A stretch of 64,000 nucleotides of DNA, taken from NCBI GenBank assembly GCA_040367435.1, contig BAABWY010000003.1, forward strand, positions 327,079 to 391,078, in the 5' to 3' direction. The notes beneath the pieces were generated by a model, which saw only the letters and a program-made list of their open reading frames with translations, was not told where the DNA came from and searched no databases. This stretch comes from Hyphomicrobiales bacterium 4NK60-0047b (GTDB taxonomy: Bacteria; Pseudomonadota; Alphaproteobacteria; Rhizobiales; HXMU1428-3). Of the stretch, positions 1-8,865 are shown piece by piece (positions within the stretch are counted from its first letter, which is position 1; each line of letters starts with the position of its first letter). Position numbers and translations under genes: made by a program.

Positions 1-47
1 GATCGGAAAACGCTCATAATAAAATGTCTCTGAGCGAAAACCGCTCA
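1..47. promoter_or_regulatory. Tandem inverted-repeat operator (candidate NtrC-type UAS) upstream of the sensor operon
   Basis: A perfect inverted repeat TGAGCG-AAAAC-CGCTCA lies at 31-47. A second, partly degenerate copy (GATCG-GAAAA-CGCTCA) lies at 1-16 and is clipped by the window edge. The two centres are about 31 bp apart, near three helical turns. The same repeat occurs upstream of the ABC transporter operon at 4488-4504. The position 50-100 bp upstream of a -24/-12 promoter is typical of enhancer sites for sigma54 activators. The likely binder is the response regulator at 1867-3204 (inference). Confidence 0.65.
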
Positions 48-98
48 TCTTGATGGTTTAATATTTTTAAACCACTGTTTTTGTTGAATTATATTGTT

Positions 99-113
99 TG
101 GTGTAGATTTTGC
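99..113 (+). promoter_or_regulatory. Sigma54 (-24/-12) promoter of the sensor operon
   Basis: TGGTGTA at 99-105, then four bases and TTGC at 110-113. The GG and GC dinucleotides have the 12-bp register of the RpoN consensus TGGCACG-N4-TTGC. Transcription would start near 125, about 40 nt before the kinase start codon. Confidence 0.65.
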
Positions 114-163
114 GTTTAGAGACCTAAAATAATAAAAGCGAATTTTGGGGAAGGTAAAAACTC

Positions 164-1870
164 ATGAGAATGGAGTTTAACCGTCTTGTATTGGTGAAAC
201 GCTATTTATGGGGATCATTATTAGTTGCCATTATTCCTTTGGCATTGATGGCTGGCCTCTATGATCGCTATAGCTCTTACTTGCATGATAAATTAATTGT
301 CGAACGTATCGATGGCGATTTGCAAACGGCGATTGTTAAGATGCAAGGCTTTTTAGATACTCAGATTTATCATCTTGAGAACCTTGCTGACTTACCTGAA
401 ATAGGGGATTTTTTGGTTAGCGGGAAGACACATTCGGCCTCTCCCCAACTGACTGATTTTTTTTATCTCATCACGAATGGACAAGATGTTTATGGCGCGG
501 AGTTTTTTGATGTGGAAGGCCAACTTGTTCACTCAATCCCTACTCGATCAGCCCTTGCGCCTCTCAAGACTTATCATAAGCTACCACTAGTTAAGACCAA
601 GACCGTTGATATACTTGGCCCTATTCCTCCTGAGAATGGCAAGCCAGGTTGGTTTATCATCCGAAAAGATGTTATCCGTCTGGGTGAGAAAATTGGCTCA
701 ATCGTTTTGAAAGTTCGCCTCACTTCTCTTACTGAACAAGCTTCTCTTTTATATAGAGATGGTGTCTACCAACCTTTTTTAAATACGGCTTCTAAAGCTA
801 GCTATTCAGTTCTTGGAACAAAAGAAGTTCCGGGCTCTGTGATCACAACTTCCACCGCACTCTTACCAGGATGGACTATTTCCTTACATAGTTATGGAAA
901 AGACTTAGCTGATCCTCGATTATATATTCGCTACCTTCTGTTAATTTTTGTCGCCCTTTCTGCTTTTGGTATCGTTGCACTTTTTGTTCATATGTCTGAG
1001 CGGCTGGCACATCTGATCTCTCCTTTAAATGAGGGGGCACGGTCCATTGCCAATGGTGACTTTTCAGTTCGGGTTTCTGAAGATGGGCCTGGCGAAATCA
1101 GAAGCTTAGCGAAATCATTTAATGAAATGAGTTCGCGGCTCAATTCGCTTATTCATACGCGGGTTGATAGTGAAAGACGCGCTGCCCTTGGCAACCTGGC
1201 GGCTGGTATTGCACATGAGGTGAGGAACCCATTAGCAATTATTGGTACGACCATTCATGGATTAAAGCGATCTGAAAAGGATCCAACACGAAAAGATATG
1301 CTCGAGGTCATTAATGAAGAAATTATTCGCACGGACGCCATTGTTGAAGAATTTTTAGATTATGCACGGCCGCGCGAGCCGAAAAACGAAGCCACCCTTG
1401 TTCGCGATGTTTTGAATAGTGTTGTCACACTCACCTCAGCAACGATGTCAAAACAAGACGTCAAACTTAATCTCACAGGTGATGCGTCCATTCACCTTGA
1501 GGTTGATCCTTCTCATTTACGGCAGATTTTGATGAATATTGTTTTAAATTCACTTGATGCTATGCCGAATGGAGGGCATCTCACCATTCGTACTATTCGG
1601 AATGTGAACTCTGGTGAAATTCTCATTCAAGATTCTGGAAATGGAATGGATGCGACTTGTTTAACTCATGCTCAAACTCCTTTTTTCACTAGCAAAAAAG
1701 GAGGAACAGGCCTAGGCCTTGCGATTTGCTCTCAATTAATTAGCGCCAATGGAGGGACATTAAAAATTGAAAGTGAAGTTGGTCATGGCACAAGCGTTTC
1801 GATAACACTTCCCCTTGTATCCCAAGCGTTAAAAAAACAGCTCAGTTCAAGTCAGGATTGTAATCTATGA
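164..1870 (+). CDS. Membrane sensor histidine kinase (HAMP-HisKA-HATPase), NtrB/DctB type
   Basis: This 568-residue inner-membrane kinase has a first transmembrane helix at about residues 13-30, a periplasmic sensor region of roughly 210 residues, a second helix at about 255-277 and a HAMP linker. The H box follows, with phospho-acceptor His351 in AHEVRNPLAI, and then a HATPase domain with N box (NIVLNSLDAM) and G boxes (GNGMD, GGTGLGLAI). It should phosphorylate the response regulator, whose ATG overlaps its stop codon (ATGA). The ATG at 164 has a GGGGAAGG ribosome site; an ATG two codons later is possible. The sensor domain is not assignable by eye. The ligand may be presented by the periplasmic binding protein encoded third in the operon (inference). 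Confidence 0.93.
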   Translation: MRMEFNRLVLVKRYLWGSLLVAIIPLALMAGLYDRYSSYLHDKLIVERIDGDLQTAIVKMQGFLDTQIYHLENLADLPEIGDFLVSGKTHSASPQLTDFFYLITNGQDVYGAEFFDVEGQLVHSIPTRSALAPLKTYHKLPLVKTKTVDILGPIPPENGKPGWFIIRKDVIRLGEKIGSIVLKVRLTSLTEQASLLYRDGVYQPFLNTASKASYSVLGTKEVPGSVITTSTALLPGWTISLHSYGKDLADPRLYIRYLLLIFVALSAFGIVALFVHMSERLAHLISPLNEGARSIANGDFSVRVSEDGPGEIRSLAKSFNEMSSRLNSLIHTRVDSERRAALGNLAAGIAHEVRNPLAIIGTTIHGLKRSEKDPTRKDMLEVINEEIIRTDAIVEEFLDYARPREPKNEATLVRDVLNSVVTLTSATMSKQDVKLNLTGDASIHLEVDPSHLRQILMNIVLNSLDAMPNGGHLTIRTIRNVNSGEILIQDSGNGMDATCLTHAQTPFFTSKKGGTGLGLAICSQLISANGGTLKIESEVGHGTSVSITLPLVSQALKKQLSSSQDCNL

Positions 1871-3204
1871 ATAATATAAATTGCTTACTTATTGATGACG
1901 AAGTGAAACTAACCAATTCGCTTGCTTTTACTTTGGGAGAAGCTGGAATTGACTGCATTGAAGCAAATGATGGCACTTCTGGTCTGCAGGCGGCCATCAC
2001 TCATACACCGGACCTGATTATACTTGATGTTCGTTTGCCGGATATTCCTGGACTTGAAATTCTGGAACAATTAAAAGCGAAAATGAGTGATACCCCCATC
2101 ATAATGATTTCAGCTCATGGTGATACGAAAGATGCTGTAAAAGCGATGAAGGTTGGTGCTTCGGATTATCTTACAAAACCGTTTGATGTTGATGAATTGA
2201 TCTTGATGATCCAAGAAACCATTTCAAAAAAACAACTTAAAAATGAAGTTCAGTATCTTCGCAAAATTCATTCTTCATCGGGCAATATTATTGGCGAGAG
2301 TCCAGCTATGAAAACATTGATAAAAAGTGTTGGGCGAATAGCGCAAAGCAAAGCCAAAACTATTTTACTGCTTGGAGAAACTGGAGTTGGCAAAGCTGTG
2401 ATCGCCAGGGAAATTCACAATAGAAGCGGGAACCCTGAACTTCCCTTTATTGAGATTAACTGTGCGGCCTTACCTGAAGAATTGATGGAGGCTGAATTAT
2501 TTGGCGTTGAAAAAGGAGCTTATACGGGCGCCGCTAGCAAACGAGCGGGCTTAGTTGAAATTGCTAATCAAGGGACTTTGTTTCTTGATGAGATTGGCGA
2601 GCTTTCCATGAAATTACAGGCCAAGTTACTGACACTGCTTGAATCCTGGATTTATCGCCCTGTTGGTTCATCACGGGAAAAACGTGCTGATATCAGGGTG
2701 ATAGCTGCAACGAACCGAGACCTCGAACAGAATGTTCTGAACGGGACATTTCGTAAAGATTTGTTTTTCCGATTAAATATAATGCCGATAGAAATACCAC
2801 GGCTGATTGATCGAGGAGATGATATTTGGCTTCTCGTGACTTATTTTGCTGAAACTCTTGCTAACCGGGAAGGCTGCCCACCTATTCGTTTTACTCAACA
2901 GGTTCAACAGATATTTGCGGAATATAAATGGCCTGGGAATGTGAGAGAGATAAAGAATTTAGTTGAACGATTGACGATACTTTACCCCGGACAAGAAATT
3001 TGCCTTGATCAATTACCGAACGAATTTCTACACCTCAATGGGGAAGCGCCAAGCTCTATCAATGACACGTTGGAAACAGCTGAGAAAGATTTAATTCTTC
3101 GCGTTCTTAATGAATGCAAAGGTAAGAAGGGGCTCACTGCTGAAAAGCTCGGGATCTCACGTCATGCATTGAAACGCCGCATCCAAAGATTGGGAATTGA
3201 ATGA
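1867..3204 (+). CDS. Sigma54-dependent response regulator, NtrC/DctD family
   Basis: The 445 residues hold a receiver domain (acidic pair Asp10-Asp11, phospho-acceptor Asp54, Lys104 in YLTKPFD), an AAA+ sigma54-activation domain and a Fis-type helix-turn-helix at the C terminus. The AAA+ domain shows Walker A GETGVGK, the Walker B region TLFLDEIGEL and arginine-rich sensor motifs. The sigma54-contacting loop reads GAYTGA, a known natural variant of GAFTGA. The gene overlaps the kinase upstream and the binding protein downstream by 4 nt each, so the three are translationally coupled. Two promoters in the window have both a -24/-12 element and a shared inverted repeat; these are the obvious targets. 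The inducing compound is unknown. Confidence 0.94.
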   Translation: MNNINCLLIDDEVKLTNSLAFTLGEAGIDCIEANDGTSGLQAAITHTPDLIILDVRLPDIPGLEILEQLKAKMSDTPIIMISAHGDTKDAVKAMKVGASDYLTKPFDVDELILMIQETISKKQLKNEVQYLRKIHSSSGNIIGESPAMKTLIKSVGRIAQSKAKTILLLGETGVGKAVIAREIHNRSGNPELPFIEINCAALPEELMEAELFGVEKGAYTGAASKRAGLVEIANQGTLFLDEIGELSMKLQAKLLTLLESWIYRPVGSSREKRADIRVIAATNRDLEQNVLNGTFRKDLFFRLNIMPIEIPRLIDRGDDIWLLVTYFAETLANREGCPPIRFTQQVQQIFAEYKWPGNVREIKNLVERLTILYPGQEICLDQLPNEFLHLNGEAPSSINDTLETAEKDLILRVLNECKGKKGLTAEKLGISRHALKRRIQRLGIE

Positions 3205-4460
3205 GAACGCACAAAACACTTTCCCTCTTCTTTTTCGCCCTTTTACACCTTTCTATCACTGCGCCAATGGGAACTGTATGGGCGCAGGCCAATGACGAAA
3301 TTGTTCGGGCTAATGTTGGGTGCCTTTATCCTTTAACCGGGCCAGCCGGGCTATATGGCCGTGATAGTGTTGTTGCCATTAAGATGGCGCAAGATTTTAT
3401 TAAAAAATCACAACGCTATAAGTCTCTGGACCTTCGTGTTAAAATTGGAGATACGCGCTCGAAGTCTCTTCGCGCAGTTCAACTTGCTCGCTCTTTCATT
3501 GACAAAGGACAGGTTGATTTTTTATGCGGGGTTGTGAGCTCGCGCATTGCTCTTGCGGTTAATGAAGCAACGCGCAAGCGCAATGTTTTCTTTATTGGTA
3601 CTGACCATGCTTCACCGGTTATTGTGAGTGAAGCTTTGCAACCTTACTACTTCAGAATGAGTAATGGAACTCGTCAATCTATGTTGGCTGGAGCCAAATA
3701 TATCAAGACCAATTATTCAAAGGCAAAACGTTTGAAAATTGCTTTTATTGGCCCTGATTATGATTATGGCTATTCAGCCTGGCGTGACCTACGTTCTTTT
3801 TTAAAAAAACAAAAAGTCGACTTTGAAATTAGTGGTGAATTCTGGCCTAAATTATTTGAACAGAACTATGCCATTTATATTAAGAAACTCATCGACCTAA
3901 AAGCTGATATTGTTATTAATGGTCATTGGGGGCATGACCTTGTTAGCTTTATCAAGCAGGCAAGAAATAGTTCATTATTCAAACAAAGTGTTTTTATGAA
4001 CTTTGATGCAGGTGGTAATTTTGAGGTTCTCTCCGAACTAGGTGCTGATATGCCCCTTGGCCTAGTGCTGTCAGCTCGGCATCATGTGAACTGGCCCGAA
4101 ACACAAGAAAATAAGAGCTTTGTTGAAACTTTTTTCTCTCGAACAGGACGCTATCCTAGCTATGCTGCTGAAGGTGCCTATTCTGGAATAATGGCTATTG
4201 CTGAGGCTGTGAGACAAGCTGGTTCGGTTTTAGATAAAGAAAAACTCAGAGATGTTTTTGAAAATTTAAAACTGAAACTACCTGAAGACCCTCATGGGTT
4301 TATGTCATACATGGACCCACGCTCTCATCAAATTTTACAAGTGCAAGCGATTGGCAAAACAGTTGCAAATGATCACTTTAATCCGGCTAAAGTTCTTCTT
4401 TCTGACTGGAGTGTTTATTACCCTCCTTCCATCTGGCCGTTACTGGAAGAGAAAAAGTAA
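3201..4460 (+). CDS. Periplasmic ligand-binding protein (Peripla_BP_6 type) in the two-component operon
   Basis: This 419-residue protein has an N-terminal signal peptide ending near the AWA-Q region (about residue 29). The body resembles leucine/isoleucine/valine-type type-I periplasmic binding proteins: opening segment NVGCLYPLTGPAGLYGRD, central LKIAFIGPDYDYGYSAW, and a C-terminal lobe with YPSYAAEGAYSG. Its ATG overlaps the regulator stop (ATGA), and it is separated from the transporter genes by a new promoter. That placement suggests it serves the kinase as a ligand-presenting sensor rather than, or as well as, the importer, which has its own binding protein at 4731. Its ligand is unknown. 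Confidence 0.88.
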   Translation: MRTHKTLSLFFFALLHLSITAPMGTVWAQANDEIVRANVGCLYPLTGPAGLYGRDSVVAIKMAQDFIKKSQRYKSLDLRVKIGDTRSKSLRAVQLARSFIDKGQVDFLCGVVSSRIALAVNEATRKRNVFFIGTDHASPVIVSEALQPYYFRMSNGTRQSMLAGAKYIKTNYSKAKRLKIAFIGPDYDYGYSAWRDLRSFLKKQKVDFEISGEFWPKLFEQNYAIYIKKLIDLKADIVINGHWGHDLVSFIKQARNSSLFKQSVFMNFDAGGNFEVLSELGADMPLGLVLSARHHVNWPETQENKSFVETFFSRTGRYPSYAAEGAYSGIMAIAEAVRQAGSVLDKEKLRDVFENLKLKLPEDPHGFMSYMDPRSHQILQVQAIGKTVANDHFNPAKVLLSDWSVYYPPSIWPLLEEKK

Positions 4461-4486
4461 ATTCCGTTTTAATATAGACAAGTTTT

Positions 4487-4537
4487 ATGAGCGCTCTTCG
4501 CTCATAGACACTCAATTTTTTGAGCGCTTTTAAACCA
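4487..4537. promoter_or_regulatory. Inverted-repeat operator (candidate UAS) upstream of the ABC transporter operon
   Basis: A perfect 7-bp inverted repeat ATGAGCG-CTCTT-CGCTCAT occupies 4487-4505. A further TGAGCG half-site at 4521-4526 has a degenerate partner; the two centres would be about 33 bp apart. The core TGAGCG-N5-CGCTCA is identical to the site at 31-47. It lies about 105-120 bp upstream of a -24/-12 promoter, as expected for a sigma54 enhancer. It immediately follows the stop codon of the binding-protein gene, so a terminator role for this hairpin cannot be excluded, although no T-tract follows directly. Confidence 0.65.
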
Positions 4538-4608
4538 CCAATAATTGCGCACTTTAGCACCTCCCATTTTACCAAGCATTTTCAACCCCTTACCTTCTTT
4601 CTTCTAAT

Positions 4609-4623
4609 TGGTATGGGCCTTGC
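4609..4623 (+). promoter_or_regulatory. Sigma54 (-24/-12) promoter of the ABC transporter operon
   Basis: TGGTATG at 4609-4615, spacer GGCC, then TTGC at 4620-4623, followed by TA. This fits TGGCACG-N4-TTGCW in register. The start of transcription would be near 4635, leaving a leader of about 95 nt before the ATG at 4731. Confidence 0.7.
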
Positions 4624-4730
4624 TATCTATCATACCAACTACACTGAATAAAAACTCGTGGCACTAAGCCATAGGCAACAAAGGTGTGGTTCGACATATA
4701 TTTTCATATTGACGTTTTGGGAGGAACCTT

Positions 4731-6059
4731 ATGAAACATTTTTTACGAACTGGTTTTTCGTTTAAATCTACTTCAAAAAAATCTCTTTTTTTCTCACTTG
4801 CAGCACTCTCTTCACTGGGATTGTCTAGCGGTGTAACGACAGCTGTTGCTGATGGTCATAAAAACTTGAAAATTGGTTTTGTTACCTTTTTATCTGGTGG
4901 TGCTGCTGGTCCTTTTGGGGTGCCTGCTCGTAATGCTGCTGAATTAATGATCGAAGCGATTAATAAAGGAACGGTTCCAGCCCCTTATAACAGCAAAGGT
5001 TTGGCGGGTGCTTCTATCTCACCTATTTTTGTTGATGAGGCCAGCAAGCAGAAGGTTGCTGACTATAAGAAGCTTGTTCAAAAAGATAAAGTCGACATTG
5101 TTGTTGGTTATATTTCTTCTGGCAGTTGCAAAGCTATTGCCCCTGTTGCTGAAGAAGCTAAAAAATTCACCATTCTTTTTGACTGTGGCACGCCGCAAAT
5201 TTTTGAAAAAATTGTAACTAGCCCGAAATATGTCTTTAGAACTGGCGCACATGCAACGATGGATAATGTTGCAGCAGCCCGGTATCTCATGGCCCGCAAC
5301 ATTGATGCTTCATCAATTGCTGGGATCAATCAAAACTATGCGTGGGGTCAAGATTCGTGGAAAGACTTTTCACATAGCATGAAAGCTCTGAAGCCTGGCT
5401 TGAAAGTTTCGACGGAACAATTTCCTAAAATTTATGCTGGTCAATATGGTTCTGAAATCTCAGTTCTCTTGACTAAGAAACCAAATGTTATCCACTCAAG
5501 TTTTTGGGGTGGTGACATGGAAGCCTTTGTTTTGCAAGGTAGCGCCCGCGGTGTTTTCAAACGCAGCAAGGTGATCTTAACTACCGGTGAGACTGCTACA
5601 AATCGTCTTGGTGCTCAAATGCCTGATGGTACGATTATTGGCGCGCGTGGTCCACACGGTGCTCTTGCCCCTGAAGGCCCGCTAAATGACTGGTTTAAAA
5701 AAGCATATTTTGATCGGTTTGGTTCACTACCAACTTACCCGTCTTATAAAATGGCGCAAGCGCTTCTTGGTTTAAAAACAGCCGCTGACAAAGCTGGCAA
5801 GACTGACCAGGATGCCATTATGGCAGCTCTTAGAGGCTCTGAATTTGACACGCCAAGTGGCAAAGTGACTATGGCCCTTTCAAATGGTCACCAAGCCATC
5901 CAAGACACGGCTTATGGCATGTACAAGTTTGATAAATCAACTGGCAAATCTAGCCTTGTCGATATTCAAAGGTTCAAAGCCAAATGTGTTAATCCGCCAA
6001 AAGGTGTTTCAAGCACTGACTGGATTGCTTCCAATTTTAAAGGAGCTGATTGCAAGTAA
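4731..6059 (+). CDS. ABC transporter substrate-binding protein, branched-chain amino acid (HAAT) type
   Basis: This 442-residue periplasmic protein has a long signal peptide (cleavage near TAVADG, about residue 41). The mature chain begins LKIGFVTFLSGGAAGPFGVP, the usual start of Peripla_BP_6 binding proteins, and contains paired cysteines typical of a secreted fold. The start codon is preceded by GGGAGGAACC. It is the first gene of the importer operon and is followed by a strong intergenic hairpin and two permeases and two ATPases. The substrate is not evident from sequence. The downstream 4-hydroxybutyrate-type enzymes suggest a short hydroxy or oxo acid rather than an amino acid (inference). 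Confidence 0.92.
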   Translation: MKHFLRTGFSFKSTSKKSLFFSLAALSSLGLSSGVTTAVADGHKNLKIGFVTFLSGGAAGPFGVPARNAAELMIEAINKGTVPAPYNSKGLAGASISPIFVDEASKQKVADYKKLVQKDKVDIVVGYISSGSCKAIAPVAEEAKKFTILFDCGTPQIFEKIVTSPKYVFRTGAHATMDNVAAARYLMARNIDASSIAGINQNYAWGQDSWKDFSHSMKALKPGLKVSTEQFPKIYAGQYGSEISVLLTKKPNVIHSSFWGGDMEAFVLQGSARGVFKRSKVILTTGETATNRLGAQMPDGTIIGARGPHGALAPEGPLNDWFKKAYFDRFGSLPTYPSYKMAQALLGLKTAADKAGKTDQDAIMAALRGSEFDTPSGKVTMALSNGHQAIQDTAYGMYKFDKSTGKSSLVDIQRFKAKCVNPPKGVSSTDWIASNFKGADCK

Positions 6060-6086
6060 TTGCATCACGGATGGATGTTGTCTGTT

Positions 6087-6114
6087 GAGGTGCAGGCCCC
6101 CTTGCCTGCACCTC
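6087..6114 (+). other. Strong stem-loop between binding-protein and permease genes
   Basis: A perfect 11-bp stem, GAGGTGCAGGC (6087-6097) and GCCTGCACCTC (6104-6114), with a 6-nt loop lies 28 nt after the stop of the binding-protein gene. No T-tract follows. Such hairpins often block 3' decay or partly stop transcription so that the binding protein is made in excess over the permease. Confidence 0.7.
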
Positions 6115-6152
6115 GCATTCACCTCTCACTTTTTATCTATTAGGAGATTATT

Positions 6153-7049
6153 ATGCTAACGGCTGTTGCCATTTCATTGGATGGCCTGGGCTTTGCTGCG
6201 TGGCTGTTTCTTGCCTCTGTTGGATTAACTTTGATTTACGGAGTTATGCGCATCTTGAATATTGCTCATGGTGGGTTTTATGCGCTTGGCGCTTACTCTG
6301 CTGCATGGGCCATCGGGCTTTATACACAAACGGGGCAAACTATTGCCCTCACCTATCTGATCATTCCTGTGGCTGCGCTTGTTGTGGGTGTGGTGGCCGG
6401 CCTCACAATTGAGCGCGGTGTGATGCGCTACATGTATGGGCGCGACGAAGTTTTGATGGTTCTTGTGACCTATGCCATTTTTCTTATTCTTGAAGATGTC
6501 ACTAAACTAATTTGGGGCACAGATTCTTATATTGCGTATCAACCAGCTTACTGGCTTGGTACCATTGAAATTTTTGGCATTCCATACACGATATATAAAT
6601 TTTTAACCATCGGCATTGCACTGGCCGTCGGTTTAGTTTTGTGGTGGGGACTTACACGCACGCGCACTGGAAAATTATTGCTCGTGGTGATCAATGACAG
6701 GGAAATTAGTTCTGCTCTTGGTATTAATGTGACCCTGTTTTTTACAGCAACTTTTGTGATTGGAGCTACGCTTGGTGCATTAGGTGGGGCGCTCACTGCG
6801 CCTGAGATATCTGTTGTTCCTGGTATTGGTGCTGAGATTATTGTTATGGCGTTTGCCGTTATTGTCATTGGCGGCATGGGCAGCATTGGCGGCGCTATGA
6901 TTGGGGCTTTAATTGTTGGATTTGCCCGCGCTCTTTCCGTTCATCTCTACCCTCCAGCTGAACTCTTTTCTATCTACATTGTGATGGCTCTTGTACTGGC
7001 CATCAAACCATATGGTTTGTTTGCTCTTTCTGAGGGGAGAAAAATATGA
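6153..7049 (+). CDS. Branched-chain-type ABC transporter permease (LivH family)
   Basis: This 298-residue inner-membrane protein has about eight hydrophobic segments and the LivH-type motifs ASVGLTLIYGVMRILNIAHG near the N terminus and FAVIVIGGMGSIGGAMIGAL near the C terminus; the latter is the cytoplasmic coupling region. The start ATG has the ribosome site TAGGAGAT. It forms a heterodimer with the LivM-type protein that follows and overlaps it (ATATGATG junction). Function is import of the ligand delivered by the binding protein at 4731. Confidence 0.93.
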   Translation: MLTAVAISLDGLGFAAWLFLASVGLTLIYGVMRILNIAHGGFYALGAYSAAWAIGLYTQTGQTIALTYLIIPVAALVVGVVAGLTIERGVMRYMYGRDEVLMVLVTYAIFLILEDVTKLIWGTDSYIAYQPAYWLGTIEIFGIPYTIYKFLTIGIALAVGLVLWWGLTRTRTGKLLLVVINDREISSALGINVTLFFTATFVIGATLGALGGALTAPEISVVPGIGAEIIVMAFAVIVIGGMGSIGGAMIGALIVGFARALSVHLYPPAELFSIYIVMALVLAIKPYGLFALSEGRKI

Positions 7050-8038
7050 TGAAGTCTTTTGATCGAACTGAAATTACTCTTCTTTTATGCATCCCTGTGC
7101 TCATTGGCCTTGGCTTTATTCTGCCTCAATGGATTGTGAACTATATTCAAGTTTCTCTCGGAACTGGATTGGTTGCTATATCAGTCATGACGCAGATGCG
7201 ATCTGGCTTAGTTTCTTTTGGCCAGGGATTGTTCTTTTGCATTGGTGGGTACACTGCTGGCATGGCTGGTAAATTCTTAGGTGTTTCGGACTTATTCTTA
7301 TTGCTCTTTTTAGGGGCACTTGCTGGTCTTGCCATTTCATTTCTTTTGGGCTTTCTTTTGCGCCGTTACAGAGAAATATTTTACGCCATGCTCACGTTGG
7401 CTGTTTCTATGATCCTGTTTGGATTGCTATCAAGCACAGAAGAGCTTGGTAGCACAGATGGGTTTAACCTTGCTTCACCGACATATCTTGGGTGGTCGCC
7501 CGAAGGAGAAATGGCTCGCTATGCTTTATACATCGCCACCTGTATTCCAGCACTTTTATGTGCGCTTCTTTTACACCGTTACTTAAGAAGCCCGATGGGA
7601 TTTGTTGGTGAGGCCATTCGTGAGAATGAATTGCGTGTGGAATATCTTGGAACATCAGCTCACAAATCCGTTCATATTACTTATGTGCTTGCTGCAACTG
7701 TCTCAGCTATTGGCGGGGTGCTGTGGGCGTTAGCTCTTGGGCATGTGGACCCGGAGATGACCAATTGGACAACGTCTGGCCAGTTTGTTTTCATCTCCAT
7801 TCTTAGTGGTACAGGCAACATAATCTCTCCGCTTTTTGGCACGTTTATTCTTGAGATTATTCGTGTTTATGCCGTTGAGATTTCACCCAACACCTGGCAA
7901 CTGATGATTGGTAGCATCATGTTATTGACCATCATTTTTCTTCCCAAAGGGCTGTGGTCATTGATCCAACCTTCTTCATCTGTTGTCAGGACTACTCTTA
8001 AGAAATCCACGAAAGACAGTAAGGAGACACGCTCATGA
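7046..8038 (+). CDS. Branched-chain-type ABC transporter permease (LivM family)
   Basis: This 330-residue multi-pass membrane protein shows the LivM features: SGLVSFGQGLFFCIGGYTAG early, the coupling segment AIRENELRVEYLG, and GTGNIISPLFGTFILEI late. It shares start and stop overlap with the permease before it and the ATPase after it. ATG could be 7046 or 7049; both give the same protein bar one methionine. It is the second membrane half of the HAAT importer. Confidence 0.93.
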   Translation: MMKSFDRTEITLLLCIPVLIGLGFILPQWIVNYIQVSLGTGLVAISVMTQMRSGLVSFGQGLFFCIGGYTAGMAGKFLGVSDLFLLLFLGALAGLAISFLLGFLLRRYREIFYAMLTLAVSMILFGLLSSTEELGSTDGFNLASPTYLGWSPEGEMARYALYIATCIPALLCALLLHRYLRSPMGFVGEAIRENELRVEYLGTSAHKSVHITYVLAATVSAIGGVLWALALGHVDPEMTNWTTSGQFVFISILSGTGNIISPLFGTFILEIIRVYAVEISPNTWQLMIGSIMLLTIIFLPKGLWSLIQPSSSVVRTTLKKSTKDSKETRS

Positions 8039-8865
8039 CTGTATTACTCGAAACTCGCAATTTGGAGCGGACATTTGGGGCTGTGGTAGCGGCCTCCAAT
8101 ATCAACATTCAGATTAAGGCTGGTGAGATATTGGGGGTAATTGGCTCCAACGGTGCTGGCAAAACTACATTTGTTAATATGGTCACAGGTTATTTAAGCC
8201 CAAGCTCTGGCGAAATTCTTTATCGGGGCAACCCCATTCATGGGAAAGCGACCAGAGACATTACGAAGCTAGGTATTTGTCGTTCGTTTCAAATTCCTCA
8301 ATTGTTTCTTGAATTATCCGTACTTGAAAACATGCTCATTGCTTTGATTATTGCCAAGGGGAATGCTCCTGTTCTTTTTGCTCCAGCTGTTAATGAAAGT
8401 CTTGAAGAAGAAGCTCTTCGCCTTTTGTCACGCTTTGGCATTGAGGACTATGCAAACCAGGAAATCACAACTCTTCCTCAAGGTGTGCGTAAGCTTGTTG
8501 ATATTGCTATGGCAACTGTTTCTGAACCTGAGCTTTTATTCCTTGATGAGCCAACAAGTGGCGTGAGTGCCCATGAAAAATTAGAAATAATGCAAGTTCT
8601 CATCACTGCTTTAAAGGCCACTAATACCGCTGTTTTGTTTATCGAACATGACATGGAAATTGTTGAAGCTTTCTCACCGCGTGTTGTTGCTTTTTATGAG
8701 GGGACGATTTTAGCTGATGGTCCTACGGCTGAAGTTCTTCAGAATTCTAAGGTCCGTGAATTTGTGATTGGGAGTGAATTTCATCGCAAAGGTGAGACAC
8801 CGCCCTCTTCTACAGCTGAAACTGATTCTGTGAAAATTGGCTCCGTTCTAGAGGGAGATGTTTGA
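8035..8865 (+). CDS. ABC transporter ATP-binding protein (LivG family)
   Basis: This 276-residue ATPase has Walker A GSNGAGKTTFVN, Q-loop region SFQIPQLF, a LivG-type signature LPQGVRKLVDIAMA, Walker B LLFLDEPTSG and the switch His in IEHDMEIVE. The C-terminal tail extends about 20 residues beyond the usual end and is polar. It is translationally coupled to its neighbours through ATGA and TGATG overlaps. It energises the HAAT importer together with the LivF-type subunit. Confidence 0.94.
   Translation: MTVLLETRNLERTFGAVVAASNINIQIKAGEILGVIGSNGAGKTTFVNMVTGYLSPSSGEILYRGNPIHGKATRDITKLGICRSFQIPQLFLELSVLENMLIALIIAKGNAPVLFAPAVNESLEEEALRLLSRFGIEDYANQEITTLPQGVRKLVDIAMATVSEPELLFLDEPTSGVSAHEKLEIMQVLITALKATNTAVLFIEHDMEIVEAFSPRVVAFYEGTILADGPTAEVLQNSKVREFVIGSEFHRKGETPPSSTAETDSVKIGSVLEGDV

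Noticed and set aside
4655..4678. TGGCAC followed by GGCAAC at 4659-4677 as an alternative sigma54 promoter
   Set aside because: The GG to GC spacing is 15 rather than 12, so it does not fit; the element at 4609-4623 does.
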